DNA from: Trebouxia sp. TZW2008 | Lineage: Eukaryota > Chlorophyta > Trebouxiophyceae > Trebouxiales > Trebouxiaceae | Assembly (NCBI GenBank): GCA_002118135.1 | Contig: BDIU01000253.1 | Coordinates: 279,941 to 343,940 of the forward strand | Direction of reading: 5' to 3' | DNA length: 64,000 bases | Shown here: piece after piece, positions 47,243 through 58,500 of the stretch | How the letters are laid out: each line of letters starts with the position of its first letter | Position numbering within the stretch: the first letter of the stretch is position 1 | The notes under the pieces: model-generated | The model's input: only the letters and a program-made list of their open reading frames with translations | Told to the model about the DNA's origin: nothing | The model's database searches: none | Translations under genes and position numbers: made by a program

Positions 47243-50200
47243 TGCTTGTCACAAGCGTTGGTCTGATGTTCTGGTGCAGTGCATTGGTGACGTTGCTTGA
47301 TAGCAGTGCTTGTCACAAGGGTTGGTCTGATGTTATGGTGCAGTGCATTGGTGACGTTGCTTGATAACAGTGTTGTTGTGCAAAGGGGCGCTGCCCATTA
47401 GCTGCATCACTATTGTGTACCAATTGAAAGAGGGCGCTAAGACAGCAAAGCTGCAAGGCATGTCCGCAATGCCTAATGCGCTTTGTAGTGCAGCTGGCTG
47501 TACTGCACAACTTTTACTGCAACAAAGCATTGCTGGAGTGTGCCTGATAGCAAGCATCGTGTCTGCCCTAGTCAGCCGGTATGAGCCTTGATTGCCATTG
47601 CTCTGCTGTACACGTTACACAAACAGCAATTATGCTGACGTGAATGAGATGATGGCGTTTGACATCAGCTGGCAGTTGGGAATTTCCGTGAGTAATGGAG
47701 CAAACATAAGCATAAGCCTCAAAAGGAGATAAAACAGCAAGGTCAAAAACATCTGCAAATGACTAGTTGATTCACAAAGAGGCCACAGACAGTTTTGCGC
47801 ATGTGTGAGGTAGCTGGCAGCAGTTCTTGCCTGTAGCTTGACGTATTTGATGGCATTGCCCATGCTGATGGAGAGGGGCCTGCAGTGGACCAGGAACTGA
47901 ATGGCATTGTTCAGCTGCTGTGTCAAGTCCCTTGACAACACCTTGCCTGCAAGGCAGCACCAAAACAGGTATCTTGATCTGCTCACAATTGATGTGCCTT
48001 AGTCAGGCAGTCTTGGACCAGAATAACTCAGTCAGGCAGTCTTGGACCAGAATGACTCAGTCAGGCAGTCTTGGACCAGAATGACAAGGCTAAGTGACAT
48101 GCCCCCAGCAAGTGCTGTGCACATTACTGTATTTGGTTCAGTCCTGGATGACAGGCACAGATCTATATCCATGATTTCTGTCAACACAGCAGTGCTTTCT
48201 GCTTGAGAACAAGCTTAGCAGACCTTACACAATGCACAGCATATGCCTAGCAAAGCAAAACGGACAACAGCACGCCGTCAGTCACTGGACACAGTCACAA
48301 TGCTGCAAAGATCCTGCTGACAGATACCTGCAGGTGTGGTATAATCCTTCACCATCTGGCGCAGCATGTCCAGCATGGCTATGCATCTTGCATTGACCCT
48401 TTGAACTGATGCTGACAGTAGCATGTCCTCAGTCAACATGCAAGCCGCGCTTGCAGCACTTCTGGCAACAGCAAGCAGTACATGAATAGTCAAGAGCAAG
48501 CTGAAAATCTGACAGCATCATGCTGCCAATCACCTGCAGGTGTGGTGTAGTCTTCCACTATCTGGCGCAGCATGTCCAGCATGGCTATGCATCTTGCATT
48601 GACGCCTTTGAACTGATGCTGACAGTAGCATGTTGTCAGTCAATATGCAAGCAGCACTTGCAGCACTGCTGGCAAAAGCAAGCAGTAAGTGAGTAGTCAA
48701 GTGCAAGCTGAAAATCTGACAACATCATGTTGCCAAATACCTGCAGGTGTTGTGTAGTCTTCCACCATCTGGCGCAGCATATCCAGCATGGCTATACAGC
48801 GCGCGTTTGCACCTTTGATGCTGCCATCCGCATACCTCAAACCCAGCTTCAACACCTCTGGATGGAAGGGGAAGTCAAAGTTGTATTTCTCCAAAACTGA
48901 GTCCAAGGTCACCCTCTACACAGTACACATGCAGCAGCTCATCAGCTGAGCAAAAGTCAAAGTGGTACTTCTTGAAGACTGAATCTACAATAAACATCTG
49001 CACAGCACTTGCACATCAGTTTGAAGGCCTCATCTGATCAGCTTATGCTAGATTGTGATGACACGCATAGTGGACAAGACATGCTGCAGCATAACTTTAC
49101 TTTTCCAACACTGAGTCCAGGGTCACCCTCTGCAAAGCATACGTGATTCAGTTTGAGACTTTGTCTGAACAGCTTGTGCAAGTATCAATGACCTGTATGC
49201 TGCATGCTGCCATGTACTTTCATGGCGCATGATGTTGTGCCCCAGATATAGCAGCCACATCCAGAGCATAGGGCATTGTCCTGTTCTGCTGTATCAGTAA
49301 GAGATTGTCTTGTGTACAAAAGGTCCCTTGCCGGCAACACAAGTGACACCAAGAATTGACTTGTGGCATGTTGTTGCAAGCAAGGGTAGGGCACAAACCC
49401 CAAGAAGCCTGCACACTGCATGTCTTGCACAACGCGTGAAGTCATGCTTTGACTCGCAGAATCAGCAAGGCAGAGCCAGAATTTCTTCTTGACCGTGGCA
49501 AATGTCAGGTGTGAAAAGTCTGTACAGGTCTCTACAAAGGAAGGCCAAGGCTGTGCCAAAAGTTGCAGCCGTTTGGCATGTCCAGTTGTTGCAGCATATG
49601 ACCCATTAGATGTGGCAACAGCCTCAGCATGGGCACAACTACCGGCTTTTCTTCATGCAGCTATACAGGCTTGTGACTGTCAATGCTATCTACTGAAGGG
49701 CAGATGCTGTTAGTCTGCATCAACAATTCATTTGCTTTCCAGGCAAGTTGTCGAAAGGCCATTTGAGGACTTTGCATACTCGTCACGCAGCTAACAATCC
49801 TGCTGAGGCCCTGTTTGAAGTCCGTTTGATTGGCATTGACAGCTTGACTACAGACAGTGACCTGCTAGCCTCTTGCTGTTGTCTTGTATCCAACTAGCAG
49901 CAGGTCATGCCTTTTCTTGCCGTGTACGCTGTGCTGTCAGGTCAGGGTTCGAAATTGTGGCAGCAAGGCTGCTCAATTTTGGTATCCTGGCATGGCAGCA
50001 CATGGCACACGGACAAAAATAGTATGCGCTGCTGCATGCACCGAATATACGTCAACCAACATGTCAGTTCACCTGATTGAGGTCTGCGGGTGATCTCAAA
50101 TGCAGGAACCTCATTCACATGGGTCATCGCCCATTTCAACCGTATGTGCTCAACAGCCGCAGTGCCACGTCTGAAGTGCTCGTTTTGTCACATTGCAGAT

Positions 50201-53200
50201 GCGCACAGACATCAGACAGCAGGCCAGCGGCAAGCCAAGGCAAGCTGGACAGTCTGTGTTGATCATCTGCAAGACAGCTTTCAAATGATCACCTTATACT
50301 GTGGCAGATGGGCAAAGACATCAGACAGCAAGCCTGTGGCTTGACCCAACTAGCTGTGCCTTTCTGCTGATGCTGCTGCTGCACTTTGCTAGCTCAGCCA
50401 CTGTGACCAATCTGACTTTGTTAATTTTGCCCTGACAGCTGTTAAGTGCTCACCTTGTAATGTGGCAGATGGGCAAAGACATCAGACGGCAGTCCGGCGG
50501 CTTGACCATCCGCTGCGCCTCTCTGCTGCTGCTGCTGCACCTTGCTGACTTGACCACTGTGATCAATCTGAGTTCATCAACTTTGCCATGAAGGTTTTCA
50601 GCGCTTACCTTATACTGTGGCAGATGGGCAAAGACATCAGATGGCAACCCAGTGGCTTGACCATCAGCTGCGGCTTTCTGCTGCTGCTGCTGCTGCACCT
50701 TGCTGGCTTGCTTGGCAGGCTTGCCTTTGGTTGCAGCAGCACCTTGAGGCTGTGCTGGTGTCTGAGCCTGAGCAGAAGTTGAAGCAGTTGCCTGCTTGTC
50801 TGTGGTGCTGCTTGCCTGTCCCTGCTTGGCGCCTGCATGGCTCTGCTTTGCTCCACCCTGCTTATCACTCCACAAGAAAGCTTCAGAACGGCAGTCAACA
50901 GGTCATGCTTGTAGCAATGCACGTGCAGACGAACATCCCGACGAATTGCTAGTCAGATCAATGGTGTCAGCTGAGAGCCTTTGCAAATGTACACAGGTTG
51001 TTGCTTTGGCTGTGACAACAACCCAGAAATCAATCAGCAGTTATGCGCATTGTCCTGGTTGAGCAATTGATATAACACAGCTAAGTTAGCTCACTTAGAC
51101 ACACCCTATCTGTTTCCGCCTATCAACATTACGACCTAGCAACCTGGCCCCAAAACTAGACCGTTCAACTGAAGTACCTTCGGCGCTCCAGCTGCTTTGG
51201 CAGCGCGTTCAGCCTCCTGCTTTGCGCGCCTTTCTGCCTTCGTGCTTTTTGGCTTATCCTGGTCTTGCCCATCTTGTAGAGGCCGTGCTGCACTTGACGC
51301 CTGTCCCTTCTTTGCTTGGCTGGCATCACCTTTTGGCTTTTGGGCCTGCAACTTCAGCAGGCTTTGCTTGGCAGCAAAATAGCATCAAACTAGGGAGTTG
51401 GCAAGCATGTATGCTGTGTAGCCAAATGACAGGCCTGCGTTCTGTTACAAAGCGTACATGCTGGAGTTGCTCAAGCTGTCACTATGTGGCACGCACATGA
51501 GGACAGCTTCGTTCAGTGCGTGCATCACAGGCTTGTTGTATGCATGTCATGCTTGTGAGCAGAAAGAAAGGGCACCTCTTGTTTGGCCTCTTTCTGGAGC
51601 CTACTTGGGTCCTGACTGGGCACACCTTTGGCCGCCTGTGGCTCAGCAGCCTTTGAAGCCTGAGGCTTCTGCACACCACCACCGGCAGTCTGCTGTGGCC
51701 TATATCCAACAGCAGTATCTTGTGACCCTGCTCCTTGCTGTGAGGGCTGCTGTTGCTGCTGTTTCGGCTGCTGCTGCTTTGCCTGCTGCTTTGCCTGCTG
51801 CTGTGGCTGCTGTTGTGACTGCTGGCGGTGTGGCTGGTGTGTAGTTGACTGTTGAGGGTCTAACTCCTCATCAGATTGCTGCTCTGCCTCCTTCACCTTG
51901 GCTGCTAGCTCGGCTGCTGAAGCAGACTGATGCACGGGCTGCAAGGGGGGAGGAGGAATCTCAAGATCCTGCTTTGGCCCAGTAGCAGCAGGTGTGCTGA
52001 AGCCAGTCCCTGCAGGAATCCACACCACCCTCAATCACTCGGTTGACATGGGAAGCAGTGTTGGCAGTAAAGATTGCTACCATCTGGTTGACATAAGTGT
52101 CAGGATCTGTCTATAGCGGTCAAGAGGCAATTTCAAGACTTGAGTGCCACTGTGTGCACAGCATAAGCACACCACCACAACAGGACCTGCGTCAGCTGAC
52201 AACAGGATGCAGACATCAGGCAAAACTGGCAATTATACATTGCACAGAGTGCTCAGTCATCTGGTCGCACATGATCACCACAACATGAAGGATTGCAGCT
52301 TGTACACGTACCACTGTCAGAGTTGATGCGGTCAACATCAATACTGCGGCGCAATGGGTCAATACTCCGTCGCCTGACATCTGTCTCAAGGCTTTTGAGC
52401 CTGGAATCTGCACAGTTTGCACAAACCACCCTCACATACCTAACAAGCCATGAATGATTAATTCTGCATCTTGCTTGACAATGCAGTGTTTTGCACCCTG
52501 CTGGTGTGCATGTCGAGGACAAGACAGTGACACTGTTGCAAAAGAAATTGGCGGTAGACACTAGGGCGCTTCCATAGCTCAAAATGGCATGTGTACATGC
52601 TACACTTCAAGCTCGACATCTGTCCATGGATGCTGATACTTTGCCAGGCTACAAACCGAAACTGCCACATGACGCACTGAAGCCTTCTGAAGCCTTGCAG
52701 CGTTTGAAGCAGTGAATGCTGGAAACTAGGAAAAGCGCGTAGTTTTCATTCACTCATTCATTCATTCAATGTGAACGTGGGCTAGGCAGGCTCGGTTTTG
52801 GCGCAGTGAAGGCAGTACCTGTACTGAATGAGGCATTCACGCCTAACGTTGCAGCAGCTGCTGCAACAGTGGATGGCACTTGTGAAGGGTGATGAGAGAA
52901 GCTTGCTTGGCGGTGGGCAGCCCCTGGGGTGCCAAGGGGGCTTGAGGGCATGGACCTTGTGTTGGGTAGTGCATGCTGCTCTGACACACCTTCACCTACA
53001 TCTGTTGTAAAAAAGTACACTCAGTCAGTATGCCAAAGTGATTGGCACATGTGAGGGGTGACGAGAAGCTTGCTCGGCAATGGGTCTCCCTTGCGGTGCC
53101 ATGGGGGCTTGAGGGCATGGACCTTGTGTTGGGTGGTGCATGCTGCTCTGACATGCCTTCACCTGCATCTGTCACCACAGGCCAGTTTCAGTCAGGAAGC

Positions 53201-55051
53201 TGCAGCAGCCAAAGCAGCAGTTGACGGCTCATGTGAAGGGCACAAAGAGAAGCTTGCTTAGCGGTGGGCAGCCTGTGGGGTGCCGTGGGGGCTTGAGGGC
53301 ATGGACCTTGTGTTGAGGAGCATGCTGCTCTGACACGCCTTCACCTGCATCTGCTACCATCAGCCAGGTTCAGTTACAGAGAAGATGACACCACAAAGCA
53401 TGAGGGCTTGAAGGGATGGACCCTGTATTGGTGGGAGCATTCTGCTCTGGTACGCCTTCACCTGCATCTACTTGCCCAAATCACGCTCAGTCACAGTGGC
53501 GACTTTGCCAAAACACAGGAGGACCATTGATGTGACAAGACCACTGAATGCACAGGCTCCCACTTTGTGTCTTGTCATCATGCAAATAGCTGTTTATAGT
53601 CAAATTCTAGCGACCACTCAAGTAGCACTAAGAAGACTGTTGTGAGGAAATGTGTGAAATACAATATGTTGATGCTGATGCTGCACGCAGCATATCATAT
53701 CACTTGTAGCACACGGAATGAATGTATCAAGATGTTGATACAACTGCACTGAGACAAAAGAATGACATTGCTCACCGAAGTGTTCCGGTCCAATCTGAGC
53801 CGCAAATGCTGATTGAGTTGCAAAGGGTGAAGTAGGACGCTGGTGTAGAGTAGGGGTCTCCTGCTGACGGGGCGACGCTGGTACGCTCTGCCTTCCTCCT
53901 GCTGTTGAGAGTTGCAACGGGCCAGCAGAGTCCGTGACAGCGCTCTCAATCTCTGAGCGCACCCCTGTGAGCTGTGCCACAGGCGGCAAGCTGACTGCTG
54001 AGCTGAGCATCAATGTCTGGGCAGGGCTGGTTGCATCCCTGTATCACATTTGAGGTCAGAAAATGAAACTCAACAGGATTGTCCCCGATGCTAGGCGTCA
54101 TAACAAGCTAGCAGGGTCAGTCTGAGCGCTGTCAATCTCTGAGCGCACTCCTGTGAGCTGTGCAACAGGAGGTAAGCTGACTGCTCAGCTGAGCAGCAAC
54201 GGCTCAGCAGGGCTGGTTGCATCCCTGTGTCAAAGCAATGGTCATGATCATGTTCATGGCTTGCTGCATCTGTATATCAGAGGTATGATGATTGTCGAAG
54301 TCAAGATGCAAGGCATTCAGGGCTGCAACGACAGTGGACGTGGATTACAGGTGATGCAGCCTTTTTGAAACATCCTGGATGCTGTCACACGGCAATTAGG
54401 AGCTGTTGTGACATCTTGGCCAGTTGGTGGACAGCAGCAGAACTTTACCTGGGGTTGTTTGTATGAGCTCTGGGCGCTGCGGTCACCAAGATTGATGGAT
54501 CCTGCACATCACACAGATCATGTTCCAGTATGCCTGCCTTTGCATGCAAATTGTGAGGGCCAGCCAAGGTGCAGCCAAAAAGGTCAATGCCAATGGCAAT
54601 TGTTGATGTACCTGTAGATGACTGCTGTCTGTTAGACTGCCAGGCACAAGCACGGGCGCCGTTCTTTGTCGTGCAATAGGAGGGTGCTGCACAGCAGGTG
54701 CATCACCACTCCTTCTAGCTGCTGCTTGCCCAACTGGAGAGTCAGTCTGCAAGCATGCAAAATCGTGAGGGATTCAAATTCATGGCCTGTAGACTCTGCT
54801 GCAGGAACATAACCCCGCTTGACCTGAAAGGATGGTGGGATGATTACGGGGTTTGGTGAGCCTGATGTGACATTGCCATCTGCTCGCTGCGAGTCTGCTA
54901 GCAGAGTGGATGGTGGCGACGGTGATGGAGCTGCTCCCTCGACGCGGAACCCGACGACCTTGATCGCAGGCTGAGTTTGGCTTACTGATGACTCGCTTCG
55001 TCTAGGAGCCGGTCGGCTCTCGATCGATTGTGTCTTGTCCCTATTAGGCAT
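45209..55051 (-). CDS. EIF2B4: Translation initiation factor eIF2B, subunit delta
   Basis: Fifteen exons, in gene order: 54824..55051, 54612..54746, 54449..54501, 53776..54038, 52819..53001, 52312..52407, 51576..52009, 51178..51345, 50609..50857, 48741..48915, 47831..47946, 46886..47089, 46386..46532, 45565..45817, 45209..45339. All phases agree, giving 944 residues. eIF2B is the GDP-GTP exchange factor for eIF2; delta is a regulatory subunit. The C-terminal IF-2B domain is clear: NARCIAMLDMLRQ, DYTTPAG, RPLSISMGNAIKYVK, VILTYGFSSVIFNILLRA, VVMDSRPQLEGR, LSNGTVMSRAGSAAVAMMA, VIICCETFKFHEKVQLDS, FGAIPPTSVPVILREY. The N-terminal 550 residues are low-complexity: Ser/Pro-rich, then a poly-Gln domain and a Lys/Ala/Glu-rich coil (KAERRAKQEAERAAKAAG). 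This N-terminus is longer than usual for the family. The intron after 47831 has a GC donor. About thirteen exon-edge echoes lie in its introns. Confidence 0.95.
45862..45975 (-). repeat. In-frame echo of eIF2B-delta exon 14 acceptor edge
   Basis: About 105 bases nearly identical to the first part of the 45817 exon, upstream of it. It preserves the acceptor and reads FLGAAAVLSNGTVMSRAGSA and on to ASASSK without a stop, then diverges before the CCETF motif. Confidence 0.92.
46228..46330 (-). repeat. Echo of eIF2B-delta exon 13 donor edge
   Basis: gactgtaccttggtaacttc occurs here and at the true donor (46378-46397). The following 80 bases also match well. The donor site of the copy is unchanged. 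Confidence 0.92.
47159..47242 (+). repeat. (AAGC/GAGC)n microsatellite
   Basis: About twenty units of a four-base repeat inside an eIF2B-delta intron. Confidence 0.95.
47241..47370 (+). repeat. Two-copy 64-bp tandem repeat
   Basis: Unit beginning cagtgcttgtcacaag and ending gtgacgttgcttgata, repeated once with very few changes. Not related to an exon edge as far as I can see. Confidence 0.9.
48000..48086 (+). repeat. Three-copy 29-bp tandem repeat
   Basis: Unit tcagtcaggcagtcttggac plus cagaatgac, three nearly perfect copies, in an eIF2B-delta intron. Confidence 0.9.
48320..48650 (-). repeat. Two echoes of eIF2B-delta exon 10 donor edge
   Basis: Copies of the last 75 bases of the 48741 exon plus donor at about 48327-48425 and 48531-48650, spaced about 200 bp with shared flanking intron sequence. 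Both contain atctggcgcagcatgtccag. In the older-looking copy the frame is interrupted. Confidence 0.9.
48945..49140 (-). repeat. Two echoes of eIF2B-delta exon 10 acceptor edge
   Basis: Copies of the start of the same exon (aactgagtccaaggtcaccc at the real site) at about 48950-48990 and 49095-49140 (cactgagtccagggtcaccc). This exon, like SDA1 exon 7, has echoes on both sides. Confidence 0.85.
50190..50575 (-). repeat. Three echoes of eIF2B-delta exon 9 donor edge
   Basis: tgtggcagatgggcaaagac with the following gln-codon tract of exon 9 (real 50609-50720) recurs at about 50300 and 50460, each with a gt at the donor position, and a shorter copy lies at about 50197-50235. Confidence 0.92.
53030..53480 (-). 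repeat. Three echoes of eIF2B-delta exon 5 acceptor edge
   Basis: Copies of most of the 53001 exon at about 53030-53190, 53215-53365 and 53395-53480. All contain gggcttgagggcatggacc or a close variant. The nearest copy reads SEQHAPPNTRSMPSSP, against SEQHALPNTRSMPSSP in the real exon. Similarity declines with distance. Confidence 0.92.
54100..54235 (-). repeat. Echo of eIF2B-delta exon 4 acceptor edge
   Basis: gctgtcaatctctgagcgca and gggctggttgcatccctgt, about 100 bases apart in both, match the start of the 54038 exon and its acceptor. Confidence 0.9.
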
Positions 55052-55556
55052 GCGTGCTAAAAAGCACTGGGAATGCCCTTTGCAGCAAGCAAGTCTGCCC
55101 TGCCGGTGACAACTCTGCAACAGGTCTCCCTGTGTGAGGCCAATGCAGCTGTTATGGAGAAATATGTCACGTCGTGTCAGCGGCGAGCGTGATCACAGCG
55201 GACCTTTTGCACGCGAAAGTTGCCGAGGTTGTCGCTACACTGCATGCATGCGCACTCGCACAAGGAAGTCAGTCTTGCATACAGAAGTCAGTCGGTCAAC
55301 ATGCTTGACCTAACAACAGTCAACCCTCCCAACTCCTTGACACTCGATTCGCGCAACGACAGGTACAGAGCTGGTGTATCGATACGGCACATACTCGATA
55401 GCGGACTTCAGCGCTGTTTGCCCGCTATTGCTGCAGCTCTCAGATGCAGCTTGCGGTGCTGTGTCTAGCAGGCTGTAGTACGATAGATTTGACTGATCAG
55501 TGCCGAATACTGAGAAGTCCGGGTTGCTCTTAGAGCTTGAGCTGCTGAATATACAC
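55052..55556. promoter_or_regulatory. Shared upstream region of divergent eIF2B-delta and ARID gene
   Basis: About 505 bp between two start codons. No discrete element was recognised. The role is inferred from layout. Confidence 0.35.
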
Positions 55557-58500
55557 ATGGCAGACGAAGCTAACACTGTATGGCACTGCATACGAGTCAA
55601 CCTCGGCAAAGATTCTGACAGCGAGTCGCTCGAATCGACGCATAGTACTTATGGAGCTTCAGCTGAGCTTGAGACAGCGCGAAGCGGGGCTTGCGAAGTA
55701 TGGCAGTGCACAGTATCGCAAGTGTGTGCCGATTGACAGCGACCGAGAGCAAACCTCAAGCTTCTGCTGCAGGTCTTCGACCTCAGGCAACCCAGTGCAG
55801 GAGACCTAGCTGTCAAGCTTGGGTCTCAGCAAGCCACACTTGTATATATTCATGCTACGGAGCTGTCACTGGCGTCTGATGGAGTGCCACAGCTGCAAGG
55901 TGAAGCTAGAAAGTTTCACTTGACAGCATCTGGCTTTTCAGCTAGTTGCTGGTTTTCAGCAAACCAATTACAAGCTGCCTCTTTGGTTTGCAGATCAGGT
56001 CATGATGCAAACCTTTGCTGCTTTCATCAAAGGCCAGCAGGGTGTTTGTAACGCACCCAAGGTTCTGTATGTAGATGCCATTCTGCCCGAGGCTACAGGT
56101 ACAACTAGTTTCCTCTGCTTGGTGCAAATTATGCACAATGTTATGTCCATAATGCCTTGATCTGTGCATTAGACATGATGCTGACAGGTCTTGAGTTTGA
56201 CTGACTCATTATGTCTCTGGCTGCCATGAGCATTTTGCAAACCTGCAATATTCTTGCTCTTGTTGTTCACGCTTTGGATCCTAGTTGGCACGTGTGCTCC
56301 TGCAGTGATTGAGCTGGCAGAGGCAGGTCTTCCGCATATTGTGTACTGGCCTGAAGCACAGCCAGGCTCACAGCTCATAGCTGCGCATTTTGGTCACGCT
56401 TTCTGTGCAGCTCTCCGCAATCCCAATGCAACAGTTGCTGAGGTACTACACGCTGGCTGGCTGGCCTTGACATGCTTGTATTTCAGCTGCTTGCAGACAA
56501 CTGCACAGTGTTTGCATTGCTCCATTCATTGTGGAAAAGGTCTTTGAGACAAATCACTGACAAGCAAACTGTATGTCCCCAATCTCAGAATTGCTGTGCA
56601 TTGCTGCCAGCCTTACTGTCTACAGCTTGGTGCCAGTTGTCCTCTGCTGACGCTCCATCATGATTGCGTCCCAATGTCCTAAGCCTCTATGTGTTGATAC
56701 CTGCAGGCATTTGCAATGGCTAGACATGCATGTCACATACACTTGGGCACCAAGCCTGGTGATGATCAGTCCAAAGTGCTCCTGCCTGTGCTGCACTCAT
56801 CTCAGGCTCCAGCACTGCCCTCTAGCAACTCCGTGCCCCTACCAAATGTAGAGGTAAGCACATCTGTCACCGTCAAATGTAGAGGTACGCACATCTGTCA
56901 CCGTCACCAACACCATCACCAATACTTTTGCCACTGCCATCGCCACCGCCATGCTTGCTTGTCAGGTTTTGCAACCCTGCTAGGTGCATACAGAGGCAAT
57001 GAATTGCTTCCAGACAAATCTGTCCAAAGCATAGTGTACTCATGTCTATCAATTCTCAACTTACTCCAGAATCTGGGAAATTGTTGGACTTCTGTGTGTC
57101 GCTTTCAAGCTGCGTTTTCTGAACTGCAGGGGTTGGACTTGTCTCAGGGGGTAGCAAATGCAGTCCCAAACTGGGAGGATGTGCGGTTGCTGGCCCCGCA
57201 TGCTGAGCTGCGCCTCTTGGCCTGCGGGCAGGCCTCCCTCATTCAGCCTCATAGGCTCAGGTTTACACACTTCAGATCTTCTTCACTGGCTAGCGCACTG
57301 CTGTTTGCATGCACTCTTGCTCACCACATTTTCAGCCACAGTTTTCTGATTGATCGCAGTTTCAGAGGTGCCGCCAAGCTGTTCATTTGACGTATGACGT
57401 ATAGTTATGAACATGCCTTGGAATTTGCAAATTCTATGCATGGCAGGGCGCAGCATGACAGTGGTCAGTCCGTGCAACCTTTGTTGGGCAGTGTCATGTG
57501 CAGTTTGTTGTGCAAAAGGGACTGCACAAGTATTGCATGCATTGTTAACATTGTGCACAGCTTTGGTGCTGTCCATGTTTTTCCTTACTTAGATGGTTGA
57601 GATGTTTGAGCTAAGGTGCATATTGCACAAAGCTGCTGGGATCTTCATCATCCAGGTCAAGCCAGAATAAGTCTAATTCAACGCACCCCACCAAATACTT
57701 AGCCTATAAGCCTGTCATGTCTCTGCAGTTATGTGGGAGAAGCTTTGCGAGCCATGTTGGTGCTGGAAGTCAGGCAGCTGCGTATCACATCTCAAGCACC
57801 CACACAGCGGGTGCCTGCGCATTTGCCCAATGGCTGTACAGCCCTACGGTGCGAGATACAGACTGCCAGTGGCGCTGCAGCTCAGGTTGTATTAGGTGGA
57901 CCTCAGGAAGGTAATGCATGCCAGCACTGACAATGCAATTCAAAAGCACCAATATGCAAGCCCTGCCTTGCATTTCTCCCTTGCAGTGCCCTCTTTAGCC
58001 TGTCCGTTGCCCTGCATATAGCTTGCTGTCTGGGCAGCTGCCTGTGAGTCTGTTGGTGTCTGCCCGTCTCTGCATCCGCCTGTCTGTGTGTCTCTCTGTC
58101 TGTCTGTCAACTTTGCTGCCTAGATGTGCTTGGCTGAATCTGTCGCCCAGTCGGTTCCCAACCCCTACCTGCATGAAAAGATGCCTGACAGCACCTGCAC
58201 TGGTCAGACTGTGCAGTTTTACGTAATTCTGCACCAAAGTATCACTGTTACTTGCAGTGCTGCAAAGACCAGAGCTGGTAGAGCACGCGCTGCGGCAGAC
58301 CCTAGCCGCTGATGCCCTCAGCCTACAGTTCAAGCTACCGCCCCCAGGGGTTCCCTTGCCGCCCGCCCAGGGTTTCCAGGACGTGGCTGCTCGGGCCTTA
58401 GTGGTAGATGCCCTTGCAGTCACCTCAGTATGGGTGGTGCAGGTCATGCGCACCTTGTGCTTGGTAAGTTTTTGGACACTGAACATCACTGTGCATTGCG

